A stretch of DNA of 64,000 bases, taken from assembly GCF_024347215.1 (NCBI RefSeq), contig NZ_AP025282.1, positions 4,464,001 through 4,528,000 on the forward strand. Direction: 5' to 3'. Every line of letters starts with the position of its first letter. The first letter of the stretch is position 1. The notes under the pieces are model-generated. The model was not told the DNA's origin, did no database searches, and was given only the letters and a program-made list of their open reading frames with translations. Origin of the DNA: Aliamphritea ceti (GTDB lineage: Bacteria; Pseudomonadota; Gammaproteobacteria; Pseudomonadales; Balneatricaceae). This document shows positions 1 to 9,473 of this stretch, piece by piece. The position numbers and the translations under genes are program-made.

Positions 1-336
1 CAACAGCTGTGATGGTTCATCTATGTGTTCAATTACATTATCCAATATAATCGTTTCAAAAAAACCGTTTTCAAAAGGTATAATTCCATTATTAATAACT
101 GCTGATTTGAAGCCTTTCTGTTGACAAAACTTGACATTATTTTCGTTAATATCGACTCCATGAGCATCAATGCGCCCATCACAGAAAGTTAGAAAATCAC
201 CTATTCCACAACCTACATCTAAAACACGACCACTACAGTATTTAATAAGCTTTGGATATAATAATAAATTTCTATATATTTTCCCTAGAAAACTTCTTTT
301 AAGCAAGTACTCGTGGTATTCAGTATAGTTAGTCAT
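1..336 (-). CDS. Class I SAM-dependent methyltransferase, C-terminus cut by window edge
   Basis: The first 112 codons are visible, running off the left edge without a stop. The ATG at 336 overlaps the end of the upstream glycosyltransferase by 8 bases. A SAM-binding motif I is readable (VLDVGCGIGDFL), followed by an acidic residue at the end of the next strand (GVDIN) and later a motif of the type ILDNVIEHI, the usual order in Methyltransf_11/23 proteins. Such enzymes at the end of polysaccharide loci usually methylate a sugar or modify a glycan end. Substrate and true length cannot be seen. The methyltransferase fold is secure; the role is inferred from context. Confidence 0.8.
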   Translation of the reverse strand, partial: MTNYTEYHEYLLKRSFLGKIYRNLLLYPKLIKYCSGRVLDVGCGIGDFLTFCDGRIDAHGVDINENNVKFCQQKGFKSAVINNGIIPFENGFFETIILDNVIEHIDEPSQLL

Positions 337-1429
337 TCTTCCCCTCATTTAAATTAAGTAAGCTCAAAAGCCCTTCAACTGATTTTTTTTGGGAAAAAGG
401 CAGTGGTAATAAAGACTCATAACGATTTTGTTTATATTCATTTTTTAAAAAAGAAGACATTGTATCAACTAAATCATCGTCATTATTGAATAATGCACCA
501 TTAACTCCAGGAACAATCAAGTCACGAGCACCTGGAATATTTCTCATTATACAAGGGACGCCCAAGAATAAAGCTTCCATAACAGCTCGAGACACTCCCT
601 CCGTCAAAGATGGCAAAACTAGAATATCAGAAGTACTTACAACTTCTAGTGGACTTTCGACAAAACCTAAGAAAGACACTATATCCTCCCCTCCAAGAGA
701 TTCAACAAGCTTCTTTAAGTCATTCTCCAAAGGGCCAGCACCAACGAGTATTAATTCTACATTTTTGTGTAATAATGCTAACTCGAGACCAGCTTTAATA
801 AAAACATCAGGCTTTTTCAAAGATATTAATGAGCCAACGAAAACAAATCTAAAACTTTTTCTTTCTGCTAACGGCTGCCTATATTGAACTACTCTTTTTT
901 CATCGAGAAAATTTGGCATATGATATATATCACATGTTAAACCATCTGAAATGGTTTTTTTACGCATATCTTCTGTCATGATAAGAGCAAAATCGAGTCC
1001 AGAGATCATTTTATATTGAAGCCAGGCCAAACTTTTCCCTAAAATACCAAATTTACTTCTATAAACGGAAGATAAGTCGCCTCTAATACTACTAATACGA
1101 ATGTTATTATTTTTGGTTAGAAAATTAACAAAATCCGCCGAAAAACAAAAAGAAATAGAAATCAAAGAAAAATTAAGACTAACAGAAGTTATAAACTTCT
1201 TATACGCAAGAGCATACATTAATGGTGATTTAGATGGTCCTAAATTAATGTAATCAACCCCTGCATCTAACAACCAATGCGCTTCTCCCCCCTTCAAGCT
1301 CACTACTGTCACATCGAAATGCTTAGAAAGCTCGTTTGCTAACGCACAAGCCCCCCTAACAGGACTTTCAACTACTAACGCAGGAATAACTATCACAAAA
1401 CGGATTGGTAAGTTAGCTGCTAATAACAT
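329..1429 (-). CDS. Glycosyltransferase family 4
   Basis: A GT-B glycosyltransferase of the GT4 type, probably adding one sugar of the repeat unit on the cytoplasmic face of the inner membrane. The C-terminal half has the typical FVFVGSLISLKKPDVFI strand-helix, then VELILVGAGPL, and the E-x7-E donor-binding motif (EGVSRAVME) followed by GVPCI. The frame stays open upstream to 1543, inside the preceding gene. I place the start at the ATG at 1429 because the conserved N-terminal strand (RFVIVIPAL) begins just after it; this leaves a 17-base overlap and about 366 residues, normal for the family. Donor and acceptor are unknown. Confidence 0.85.
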   Translation of the reverse strand: MLLAANLPIRFVIVIPALVVESPVRGACALANELSKHFDVTVVSLKGGEAHWLLDAGVDYINLGPSKSPLMYALAYKKFITSVSLNFSLISISFCFSADFVNFLTKNNNIRISSIRGDLSSVYRSKFGILGKSLAWLQYKMISGLDFALIMTEDMRKKTISDGLTCDIYHMPNFLDEKRVVQYRQPLAERKSFRFVFVGSLISLKKPDVFIKAGLELALLHKNVELILVGAGPLENDLKKLVESLGGEDIVSFLGFVESPLEVVSTSDILVLPSLTEGVSRAVMEALFLGVPCIMRNIPGARDLIVPGVNGALFNNDDDLVDTMSSFLKNEYKQNRYESLLPLPFSQKKSVEGLLSLLNLNEGKND

Positions 1430-2582
1430 TACAAATTGCCCCTGCCCGTTTATCCCACGTATGTTCTGACCTAAGCTGATTAAAAGCATTTTGTGCCAGT
1501 TCAAACCGCTGTTGTTCACACCGACGCAACTCTTGCAAGGCATTATTCCATGCTTCGATATTATCAGGAGAAACTAAGAGACAATTCACATTATCTTTTA
1601 AAACTTCTCTAAGAACAGGCAAATCAGACGAAATAAAAGGAGTACCACTCCCCATGTATTCAAACATTTTCATTGGAGACATCCAACGCACCGTATCACG
1701 TTCACCTGCCCCAACACTTACATTCTTTTGATAGGGCATGAGAAGGCAGTCTGCAACCATTGTGTAACGGGAAGCACGTGAATGAGAAACATGTCCAACA
1801 AACTTAAGATTAGGCAAGACAAATGTTGATTTACAAACAATCAAATCCTTTTCAGTTCCCCCAACAACAAAAAAACCTATATCTGGATTAAGCTCAGCAA
1901 GTTTAGCTACAACGTCTATACCTCTACCCGAGTAGAGATGGCCTACATAACCGACTAAAAAACGCCTGTCTGTTTGCGCTCCAAACAGCTCTTTCCGCAA
2001 GTCTAAGCTCTCTTCTTCACTACAATAATCTTCAAAAATATCTGCAGCGTCGTGCAATACCGTAACCTTATTCGCTGCAACGTTATAAATATCACAAATC
2101 ACACTTTTTAATGCTTTAGATATTGCTACAAGATGAGCTTTTGAGGAGCAAACAGCTAACTTTTGTATACCCCCTCTAAATCCTTTTTCAATATCATGTA
2201 GTTCATATGCAACACGCTTTCGGCCCAAGATCGCTAGCAGAAAAGCAGCATAAAGATTTCTAGTATAGACCCGCTTCACCTCCCTCCTTCTAAATAATCC
2301 TTCAAAGAATACACAGAAAAACGAATAAAGAGCTATTTGGAGAGTAGCACCACGCACACTACCTAGCCAAACTCTCCTAAGCCGAAGGTTTTTACCAAAA
2401 CTACCATAATGTTCACAAAGATGCTGTAGAAGGTCTTCCGTACTTAACGGGCTGCAAACATACAACTCCACAGACTCATTTTTTTGAGATAATGCAGCGG
2501 CCTGCCTTGCCACATGGACTGAATTTGCAGACACACTCGGATAAACCGAAGCTGATATATAAACAATAGAATTTCCTGACAT
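1413..2582 (-). CDS. Glycosyltransferase family 4
   Basis: A 389-residue GT-B enzyme. The N-terminal domain begins SIVYISASVYPSVSANSVH, a common acceptor-side pattern in GT4 proteins. The C-terminal domain shows VGYVGHLYSGRGIDVV (phosphate-binding region) and KMFEYMGSGTPFISSDLPVL, the usual donor-binding segment. The ATG follows directly on the stop of the upstream polymerase gene (TAAATG), indicating translational coupling. It probably builds the same oligosaccharide unit as its neighbour at 329-1429. Sugar specificity cannot be read from sequence. Confidence 0.88.
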   Translation of the reverse strand: MSGNSIVYISASVYPSVSANSVHVARQAAALSQKNESVELYVCSPLSTEDLLQHLCEHYGSFGKNLRLRRVWLGSVRGATLQIALYSFFCVFFEGLFRRREVKRVYTRNLYAAFLLAILGRKRVAYELHDIEKGFRGGIQKLAVCSSKAHLVAISKALKSVICDIYNVAANKVTVLHDAADIFEDYCSEEESLDLRKELFGAQTDRRFLVGYVGHLYSGRGIDVVAKLAELNPDIGFFVVGGTEKDLIVCKSTFVLPNLKFVGHVSHSRASRYTMVADCLLMPYQKNVSVGAGERDTVRWMSPMKMFEYMGSGTPFISSDLPVLREVLKDNVNCLLVSPDNIEAWNNALQELRRCEQQRFELAQNAFNQLRSEHTWDKRAGAICNVISS

Positions 2583-3614
2583 TTACCAGATCCCGTATGG
2601 CTGAAGCCTATCTAAAACAACAAAATTAACATAACCAAAAAACAGCGAAAAACCAAAAACAAGAAGTGAACTAACTCCCCCTTTCCCTCTTAAAGCCATA
2701 ATAAGATAAACTAATAAGATGGCCTCCAAAGGAGAAAAGACTGCTAAGCTTCGATATGAAAATATACCAAAATCTCTCAATAAAAAGCCTACCGACAAAC
2801 CAAATACATACAGATCAAAAAACAGTCTTGAGAAACCAAACTGGCTAAAAATAAACTCCCGTCGCATCCAGACAGCTAAGACAAGAAAAAACCCGTATAC
2901 AAAACGTAAATAATCTACACCTTCCAGTGCTGATGCGTAATTAGACCTTAAATATGACTCAACAATTCCAGTCGTAAAATTTTCTAAGACCCAAGCAGGA
3001 AGGCCAGTTAAACTTAAAGTAAAGAAAAACAACAAGAAAAAAACAGGCCAATTCGTAAAACATCTGCGTAAAACAACAGCAACGAGGCCTAAGATAGCAA
3101 CGTAATGTACTGCTACCGCTGCAACCAATCCCCACCAACCTCCAACTTTCGATCCCGAATATAATCTTACCGCACTCAAAAGAACAATCGCTGTTGATAA
3201 GTTCATTCTCAAACCAGACATTGACGTAATAAATATACTATTTGCAAACAAGAGCAATAAAACCCAATTACGGGGCACATCCAATTTCTTCAATAATATA
3301 AATATACATATCCATGTCACAGCAGTCGTTATAAACAAAACAGACCTTTCAGGCAAAGAGAATTCATTAACAAACGTGTTAATGGCCCACATATACGGGC
3401 CTTTCTCACCAAAAGTTCCAAATTGATGGAAAAAACTATACACACCATCACTAAATGGTGGATATTGCTGGACCAATCTAGAGTACTCATCTTCATTAGA
3501 GCGTACGGCTAACATAATCGCGACAACGAAAAGAACCACTCCTCCTGATCTTTTAACTAAAATAAGAATAAGACCAATAAAGACGATAGCTAAAAAATAT
3601 TCCGAATTTAGCAT
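2583..3614 (-). CDS. EpsG/Wzy-like O-antigen or EPS polymerase
   Basis: A 343-residue very hydrophobic protein with roughly 9-10 membrane segments. It has the features of EpsG-type Wzy polymerases: an early N-terminal helix, the segment RSNEDEYSRLVQQYPPFSDG facing the periplasm, and a second loop containing SMSGLRMNLSTAIVLLS. Wzy enzymes join lipid-linked repeat units in the periplasm. With the Wzx-like flippase at 5760-7268 it makes this a Wzx/Wzy-dependent locus. The family is diverse in sequence, so the call rests on topology, the loop motif and context. It is tightly coupled to the genes on both sides. Confidence 0.75.
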   Translation of the reverse strand: MLNSEYFLAIVFIGLILILVKRSGGVVLFVVAIMLAVRSNEDEYSRLVQQYPPFSDGVYSFFHQFGTFGEKGPYMWAINTFVNEFSLPERSVLFITTAVTWICIFILLKKLDVPRNWVLLLLFANSIFITSMSGLRMNLSTAIVLLSAVRLYSGSKVGGWWGLVAAVAVHYVAILGLVAVVLRRCFTNWPVFFLLFFFTLSLTGLPAWVLENFTTGIVESYLRSNYASALEGVDYLRFVYGFFLVLAVWMRREFIFSQFGFSRLFFDLYVFGLSVGFLLRDFGIFSYRSLAVFSPLEAILLVYLIMALRGKGGVSSLLVFGFSLFFGYVNFVVLDRLQPYGIW

Positions 3615-3617
3615 AAA

Positions 3618-4760
3618 CTAATTGGTATATCCTACACCAGGAAATGTTTGACACCCCCACTCGTCAGCATCTGTGTAACCCAGAAAAATTGAAGATTTTT
3701 GAATAGTCAGCATTCTAAACCAACTATCCCATAGATCAGATTCATCCCAATCACGCTGATAGATAGTCCAATGTGTCTTAATCGTTTTGTGCTTCGGGTT
3801 TAATAGAAAAATGAAATATTTTGCCCGCTCAAAAAAAACCCCCACCTCACGAGCAGATAAAACATGAGAAATCCGGCGAAACAATCCATTAAAATTGAAG
3901 TTATTATAAACAGACTCACCAAAACCGCCGTCATTATTTTGTTCATTGAGCAGTGTGGTCAAAAGGCGATTCAACGCGACTTCCTTAATATTAAAATTTA
4001 ATTTAGAGAAACAAAGCATAAAAGTAGCATCATAGTCATAACAGCCTCCTCCTCCAGGATAAGGAGCAAAATGTCCTTTATTATCCATACAAGCCAAAAT
4101 ACTTTTAGACCTTATTAAATCATCACCAAGATCATAACCAGCCCATTGATAAATCTCGTATTGATGATAACCATTTTGAAACTCTAAATAAGGACGGATA
4201 GCCTTCGACCAAAACCCCCTTTCATTGAGGTGCGCAGCATGGAAGGAAAACCACTTATCAAGAGCATATGAAGTCTCTTTACTAGAGTTGCCGCTAGCAA
4301 GTAAAACCGCTTGAAACATAGCTAAATTGCCGCTGCCCGCCACTCCTTCATGCACACCCATCCTGCATAGATGTGTATCAAGGTCATCCACTTGAAGATC
4401 ACTAACAACGGATAACAACCGCTTAAGATACTCTTTATCCAGAATGTTCAAAACTGAAAGAGAAAAACACAATAATTGAAGAAACGGCTTCCCAGAAGTA
4501 TTAGTTTGCTCGTTTTCATAATGACTAACCGCAACCTCAAAAACCCTTTCAGCAACCCCATCAATATCGACTAAGTCAAGACGTTGAATAGTATTCGCCG
4601 CAAAAACATAAAAACAACGGGCATAATCACTACACTCAGATTTTTGTGTTAACTTAACGTTAAGCCCTTTATCTTTAGTTACCGACCGAAGAAAAAACGC
4701 TAACTTCTCTCTAGCGTTAAAAATCTGTTTCTGAATTAAAACTTTATTTTCTGAAGACAT
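3618..4760 (-). CDS. Uncharacterised protein with possible alpha/alpha-toroid fold
   Basis: I do not recognise this 381-residue soluble protein. It has no signal peptide or membrane helix. Two glycine-rich stretches stand out: PYPGGGGCYDYDATFMLCF and EQNNDGGFGESVYNN. The second resembles the QxxDGGFG turns of (alpha/alpha)6-toroid proteins such as terpene cyclases and prenyltransferases, and many Trp/Tyr residues (YHQYEIYQWAG, DWDESDLWDSW) would suit a carbohydrate-binding toroid. The start is set at the ATG at 4760, which has GAGAGG upstream; the in-frame ATG at 4790 has no clear ribosome site. It sits between an acyltransferase and the polymerase, so a glycan-modifying role is likely but unproven. 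Confidence 0.7.
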   Translation of the reverse strand: MSSENKVLIQKQIFNAREKLAFFLRSVTKDKGLNVKLTQKSECSDYARCFYVFAANTIQRLDLVDIDGVAERVFEVAVSHYENEQTNTSGKPFLQLLCFSLSVLNILDKEYLKRLLSVVSDLQVDDLDTHLCRMGVHEGVAGSGNLAMFQAVLLASGNSSKETSYALDKWFSFHAAHLNERGFWSKAIRPYLEFQNGYHQYEIYQWAGYDLGDDLIRSKSILACMDNKGHFAPYPGGGGCYDYDATFMLCFSKLNFNIKEVALNRLLTTLLNEQNNDGGFGESVYNNFNFNGLFRRISHVLSAREVGVFFERAKYFIFLLNPKHKTIKTHWTIYQRDWDESDLWDSWFRMLTIQKSSIFLGYTDADEWGCQTFPGVGYTN

Positions 4761-5766
4761 TAAATAAAGGCCTCTCAATATATAAAACATATAAATAAGC
4801 TAGTAATAACAATAATAGCCATGATAAAGCCAGTACCGGATACGTAAACGGCTCTGCAGTAGAAAGTCTTGAAACGCCCAATAGCAAAACAGCCACGTAT
4901 GCGCATACCCAATGCAACAAATAGATTGGATAAGCCATATCACCAATAGTTTTAAGCCAATAAGACCTCAAAGGAGTTGTCGAATCAATCGAGAAAGCGA
5001 CAAAAACAATCCCTCCCATTAAAGGAGCGGAGAGTAAGGTTCCAAGAGTAGCACTCACCTCATAAACAACAAAAAGTATAGAAGCAGAAACAAATACGCA
5101 GCAACCAAACATCATATAAAGCCACCGTATTCCTACCTTTATCGCTGGTAAATAAGAAAGAAACGCACCAATAGCATAAGGAAAAAGGCTAACCAATAAA
5201 AAACTATATAGAAACTGACTTGCAAGAATAACATCAACGTCTAATACAACCCTTACCAGCAAATAAACCAATACTATCAAAACAGATAAAAACGCTATAA
5301 CTAAGACGCATCTAAGCTTAGATGTAAGTAAAAAGAAACCTACAATCCACATCAAAAACTCTACTTCAAGAGCCCAAGAGGAAGGGCTAAGCGAGCTATC
5401 GATACGACCAACACCAAAAGTAGTAGTACCTATAAGAAAAATATTAGAAAATATTTCTCGAAACGTTTCGGGTATGCTGAGTGATTGATTTATAAATTCT
5501 GGATTTGCTTTAGAGCCAAATAGATAGATAACAATCATGGCAAAAAAAATGCTAGCAATGTATGAAGGATAAATTCGCATTACACGCCGTTTTATAAATA
5601 CTAGAAAGCTAGCATCATATTGAGACCTTTTGTTTATGCTCTTAGTTATCAAAAAACCTGACAATACAAAAAAGCCCCAAACGGCAGGAGCAGCAATAAA
5701 CTCTACTTTATGTAGATGACCTAACACTACAAAACAAGCAAGGAAAAATCTTAAAGAATCTAACAT
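4744..5766 (-). CDS. Acyltransferase family 3 (OafA-like) membrane protein
   Basis: A 340-residue integral membrane O-acyltransferase with about ten helices. Hallmarks are LDSLRFFLACFVVLGH near the N-terminus (with the conserved His), FFVLSGFLI, and FIKRRVMRIYPSYIAS, the RxYP-type motif of the family. It lacks the C-terminal SGNH domain found in some OafA relatives. Such proteins move acetyl or other short acyl groups across the membrane onto sugars of the nascent polysaccharide. The ATG at 5766 overlaps the end of the flippase gene by 7 bases. The acyl group and target sugar are unknown. Confidence 0.9.
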   Translation of the reverse strand: MLDSLRFFLACFVVLGHLHKVEFIAAPAVWGFFVLSGFLITKSINKRSQYDASFLVFIKRRVMRIYPSYIASIFFAMIVIYLFGSKANPEFINQSLSIPETFREIFSNIFLIGTTTFGVGRIDSSLSPSSWALEVEFLMWIVGFFLLTSKLRCVLVIAFLSVLIVLVYLLVRVVLDVDVILASQFLYSFLLVSLFPYAIGAFLSYLPAIKVGIRWLYMMFGCCVFVSASILFVVYEVSATLGTLLSAPLMGGIVFVAFSIDSTTPLRSYWLKTIGDMAYPIYLLHWVCAYVAVLLLGVSRLSTAEPFTYPVLALSWLLLLLLAYLYVLYIERPLFNVFRK

Positions 5767-7268
5767 TGAAAGATACTGACCTTTTTAAGAAACAAATCTT
5801 TAAAAAATAGGAGAAAGCCAAATAAAAAGTAAAAAAACAATAAAAACAATTTAACTAATAATTTTTCACCAAAAAAACCATTTATGAAAAAGAAAAAAAT
5901 CATAAAACTAAAACCGAACAAAAGTATGATTTTTTTATAAGAAAGATCTCTAAAAAAATCCCAAGACCCCAGCTTGGACGATTGCGCAACAAATAATAAC
6001 TGTAACAACAAACGAACAATAGTAAAAAAACCTAGCACAAGAACATTCAACTTAGGATCATCAAAAGCGGTCACAATTAAAAATATGGCTGCTGAGGATA
6101 TAGCTAAAGACAATAAATCAAAGCGGACAGCAAGCCAGTGCTTTCCTTCACCTAACAAAGCACTTCTTAATATTAAACTTGGAGAGCCTAAAAAAAATAG
6201 AGCAAAGAGGATCACTAAGCTCCAATACATATCTAAAATAGTTTTTCCGTCAAGATTACTATACGAAAGCCAAAGGTTTAAAATGTCAGAACCAAACAGA
6301 AGCACAAATGAATATACAAGTCCTGCAATAAAAACACAGCTTTCAATGGCTTTATTATAAAATGACAATTTCTTCTCTTTTGACTGATCACGAAGTGAAG
6401 CTGAAGCAGGTACAACCACTCTAGCAATCGAGCCTATAAAAGGAGTCAAGGCCAAAAAAATAAGAACCGGTATGCCTATAGCAGCCACGTTCTCCAGACC
6501 AAAATAAAATAATGTAAGATATACAGGTATTTGACGTGCAACCAGTGTAATATTTGATATAACAAATGATGCAGATGTTGTCGATAAAAGTACTGACAAA
6601 TAGTTTTGAAAGTTGGACATTGATATTTCAATGCTTATGCCAGATTTTTTTAATGCATATATCAACTGAGCTATTGAAATCACAAGAGGTGGTAAAAAAT
6701 ATCCTATAACAAGCCAGACAAAACTATCTGTAATAGACAAAGCTATAAATACAAAAGCTAAACGTGATGCATAAACTAAAATATTAAACTTAGCTAACAG
6801 ATCAAATCTGTGTATACCTGAAAAAATACCATTTGCAAGTTGAAAAGGTAATGCAGCTAGAACTAACACAGCCATTACAATGAAAGAATCAAGGTCCTCA
6901 AAATGATCATTATTTCCTTCCAGTACAACTTTATAATCGAAGCTCAGCAATAACAGAATAACTATAATTGCCAAGCACGATATACCAATAGATATAATAA
7001 AGCTTGATGACACAAAGAGTCTTTGTCTATAGATCGAAGTCGTTGCAGGAAGTAATCGAGCTAATCCTGACGAAAACCCAAGATCTAATGAACCAAGCAA
7101 CTGTGAAACTTGCAGAATTAATACCCAGAGACCAACTTGCTCAAGTGTAAACTTTGCCATGAGTACTGGATAAAGAACCCCCATCATTAACAGCAATAGG
7201 ATTCGTCCTATCCAAAGAGCAGCAACGTTATGAACCGAACGACGAGAATATTGGGCCGAGTTACCCAC
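5760..7268 (-). CDS. Wzx-like polysaccharide repeat-unit flippase
   Basis: A 502-residue protein of the MATE/MOP exporter fold with about 12-14 membrane helices. The first, ALWIGRILLLLMMGVLYPV, is followed by the typical GLWVLILQVSQLLGSLDLGF region of Wzx/polysaccharide biosynthesis proteins. It would flip undecaprenyl-pyrophosphate-linked repeat units to the periplasm for the polymerase at 2583-3614. The start is a GTG at 7268 overlapping the previous gene by 8 bases. The DNA is strikingly AT-rich, more so than the core genes later in the window, consistent with lateral transfer. Confidence 0.87.
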   Translation of the reverse strand: MGNSAQYSRRSVHNVAALWIGRILLLLMMGVLYPVLMAKFTLEQVGLWVLILQVSQLLGSLDLGFSSGLARLLPATTSIYRQRLFVSSSFIISIGISCLAIIVILLLLSFDYKVVLEGNNDHFEDLDSFIVMAVLVLAALPFQLANGIFSGIHRFDLLAKFNILVYASRLAFVFIALSITDSFVWLVIGYFLPPLVISIAQLIYALKKSGISIEISMSNFQNYLSVLLSTTSASFVISNITLVARQIPVYLTLFYFGLENVAAIGIPVLIFLALTPFIGSIARVVVPASASLRDQSKEKKLSFYNKAIESCVFIAGLVYSFVLLFGSDILNLWLSYSNLDGKTILDMYWSLVILFALFFLGSPSLILRSALLGEGKHWLAVRFDLLSLAISSAAIFLIVTAFDDPKLNVLVLGFFTIVRLLLQLLFVAQSSKLGSWDFFRDLSYKKIILLFGFSFMIFFFFINGFFGEKLLVKLFLLFFYFLFGFLLFFKDLFLKKVSIFQC

Positions 7269-8802
7269 CTAACTGCAACCTTTTATCGACACCAAGTTCA
7301 ATTGCTCTTTTTAATAAATAATCCGCTAGTAAGCTATACTGTTTATCTACATCTACTTTCACACCGTCATTTAATGAAACTCTACCTGGTTTAGCCAACA
7401 AATCAGTATATAAATTAACAGGAACAGAAGACTCAACAACGCTTGACATATATTGCATTAGTTTAGAATTATCACAGACAGGATTTTTCAAGACGGAAGT
7501 AATAACTTTCGATAAATTACTGTAGTTCTCTACTAGTTCAATACCCATAGAATCAAATGAAGCATAGGCAGGCGTTCCTAGCACAAGTGATTTTTTCCCC
7601 AAAATTGCCGCCTCTAAACAGGTACTACCAGATACTCCAATCACCAACTCTGATTTCTGTACAATAAAGTTCGTTGGCATATTAATCGGAGCCATCTTTA
7701 CATTAGGTAACTCGAAAAGGCTCTTGTAATATGATACAGGCCTCATCCCCTTACTCCGAGGATGTTCTTTAAAAATCAATGAATAACCTATAGGCAAAGA
7801 TTGAGATATGTAACGAACTAACTCGATTTGATTCTGGAATGCACGGCCAAAAACCTGAAGCGACACTTCAGGTTCATAATGCATTGGGTAAAAAATAAAT
7901 TTACCATCTGAGTTTTCAATATCTACAAGCTTATCATTAAAAGTCTTCAGAGTTTTATTCCAACGAAGTGGATTTATAATACGCTGGTACACATTGAGTG
8001 CAAAAGAATCGATAGCTTGTGGATCGTATTCTTGATTAGTTATGAGTATTTTCATTTTCTGAACGAATGCGCGAATTATAAAATACAAGTTACTTACGTA
8101 GGCACTCTGCCCTGAAGAATCACTCAGCACCCCTTCATAAATAAGACCACTTTCATTCACTTTTTGTTTATAACTTTCCGCTACTTTACGACTTTCTTCA
8201 CTTATCGTTTCGGGGGTATTAAATCTATCAACTAGGTGTGTTGATGGTTGAATCATATCATCATTAAGCGATATATAATTTTCAATTTTCGTAGCCTTCA
8301 ACAACAAATACGATATAGATCTAGCTTTAGCGAATCGATATGCCAAGTAATCACTTATCGTTGATGACCCAAAGCCAAGCACTAGGTCTGGTTGAAACTC
8401 TATAATTAGTTTATCAATTGACTTCAAGTGCTCTTGTAGAATAATTTTCTTCTCAGTGTTGCTAAATTTTGAAGAATAATCCTGCGTATATTTACAATGT
8501 TTTCCCATAAAAACTCTACGATCTGCAATTACTGCATTCCACAGAGTAGGGTCACCAATTTCTAACTCATATTCATTAAGTAATTTTTCATCTATCTTTT
8601 TTAAATTAATATCTTTATATAAGTCCCACTCTTTCACAATAAACTTTTGATTTATAAATTCAGGAGGAGACCAGGATGCAAAAACTCGAGAGTCACAAAT
8701 AAATGCGCCAACTTCAAGCTTTTCAGTTAAAAACTGCATGGCCTGAAGAATTTTAGTAGCTACTTTTAAATTATTTCCCTGAGTGACTATTAATACTTTC
8801 AA
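7261..8802 (-). CDS. Capsule/sialyl-type surface polysaccharide glycosyltransferase-like protein
   Basis: A 513-residue cytosolic protein with a GT-B look. It starts with a Rossmann strand (KVLIVTQGNNLKVA), has a middle strand PDLVLGFGSS, and a C-terminal domain with KFIFYPMHYEPEVSL, SLIFKEHPRSKGM and ELVIGVSGSTCLEAAILGKKSLVLG. The HP and S/T-rich nucleotide-binding segments recall KpsC/KpsS-like capsule enzymes and other surface-carbohydrate transferases. It starts at a TTG (8802) with a TTGA overlap to the cytidylyltransferase gene, so both are probably translated together. One reasonable idea is that it uses the CMP-activated sugar made by its neighbours; that is inference. Confidence 0.65.
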   Translation of the reverse strand: MKVLIVTQGNNLKVATKILQAMQFLTEKLEVGAFICDSRVFASWSPPEFINQKFIVKEWDLYKDINLKKIDEKLLNEYELEIGDPTLWNAVIADRRVFMGKHCKYTQDYSSKFSNTEKKIILQEHLKSIDKLIIEFQPDLVLGFGSSTISDYLAYRFAKARSISYLLLKATKIENYISLNDDMIQPSTHLVDRFNTPETISEESRKVAESYKQKVNESGLIYEGVLSDSSGQSAYVSNLYFIIRAFVQKMKILITNQEYDPQAIDSFALNVYQRIINPLRWNKTLKTFNDKLVDIENSDGKFIFYPMHYEPEVSLQVFGRAFQNQIELVRYISQSLPIGYSLIFKEHPRSKGMRPVSYYKSLFELPNVKMAPINMPTNFIVQKSELVIGVSGSTCLEAAILGKKSLVLGTPAYASFDSMGIELVENYSNLSKVITSVLKNPVCDNSKLMQYMSSVVESSVPVNLYTDLLAKPGRVSLNDGVKVDVDKQYSLLADYLLKRAIELGVDKRLQLGG

Positions 8803-9473
8803 GGTAATATGCCTAATCGATCTAGATCTAATTTATTTTCTGTGTATATTCTTCGAGCTGCATCAAGGTCATCTACTTCATCAATATCGACTTCAAAATT
8901 TGGGTGTGATATTTTTAGCCCCCATGCATCATTTAGCTTTATAGTTCTCTGAGCTAAAAACTCTTTCGTTTTAAGTATATAAAATGCACCAGTATTAATA
9001 AGCTGAGGGTTACCATCAAAACGAACAAAAACTTCACTGCTATCATTTTCATCTTGGGACGTTATCGCATAACAAACATTCACGTTTGAATCAGATGCAG
9101 TAATACAATTAAGTGCTAACTCTAAATCTGCAGGTACTCGAAAAGGATGCGATGGCTGAAGCAACACCACATAATCAGGAAGAGATTCACCAACATATGT
9201 AGTCGTCAGGAAATGATATATCACATCTATATTTTTCACATCAGGATGCGACAGTTCCAACGGACGCTTAAGCGCTCGCCGCCCACCGCATTTTGTCACA
9301 TGTGACAAAATACGGTCCGATTCTGAACTTACGTATACATTCCGGAATGATTTAACACATTTAGCAGTATTCATCGCGTAATCTATTAAACGGTGTTCAC
9401 CAACAAACGCGAAATTTTTCTCCAAAATACGCTGAGAAGTCATTTTTGCAGGTATTAAAGCATCTACAATCAT
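8799..9473 (-). CDS. NeuA-like CMP-sugar (acylneuraminate-type) cytidylyltransferase
   Basis: A 224-residue member of the NeuA/KdsB cytidylyltransferase family, which activates nonulosonic acids with CTP. The N-terminal nucleotide-binding loop is IPAKMTSQRILEKN, a divergent form of the family's IPARxGSxRxxxKN. VVLLQPSHPFR and FEVDIDEVDDLDAARR near the end (the DIDxxxDL motif) also fit. It overlaps the upstream aldolase-type gene by ATGA. With neuB and neuC in the same operon, the product is probably a CMP-sialic acid or a close relative. The altered loop and short length leave the exact substrate open. Confidence 0.82.
   Translation of the reverse strand: MIVDALIPAKMTSQRILEKNFAFVGEHRLIDYAMNTAKCVKSFRNVYVSSESDRILSHVTKCGGRRALKRPLELSHPDVKNIDVIYHFLTTTYVGESLPDYVVLLQPSHPFRVPADLELALNCITASDSNVNVCYAITSQDENDSSEVFVRFDGNPQLINTGAFYILKTKEFLAQRTIKLNDAWGLKISHPNFEVDIDEVDDLDAARRIYTENKLDLDRLGILP

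Noticed and set aside
329..1543. Start of the distal GT4 gene at 1543
   Set aside because: It would overlap the upstream glycosyltransferase by over 130 bases and add 38 residues with no family similarity; ATG 1429 fits the conserved N-terminal strand.
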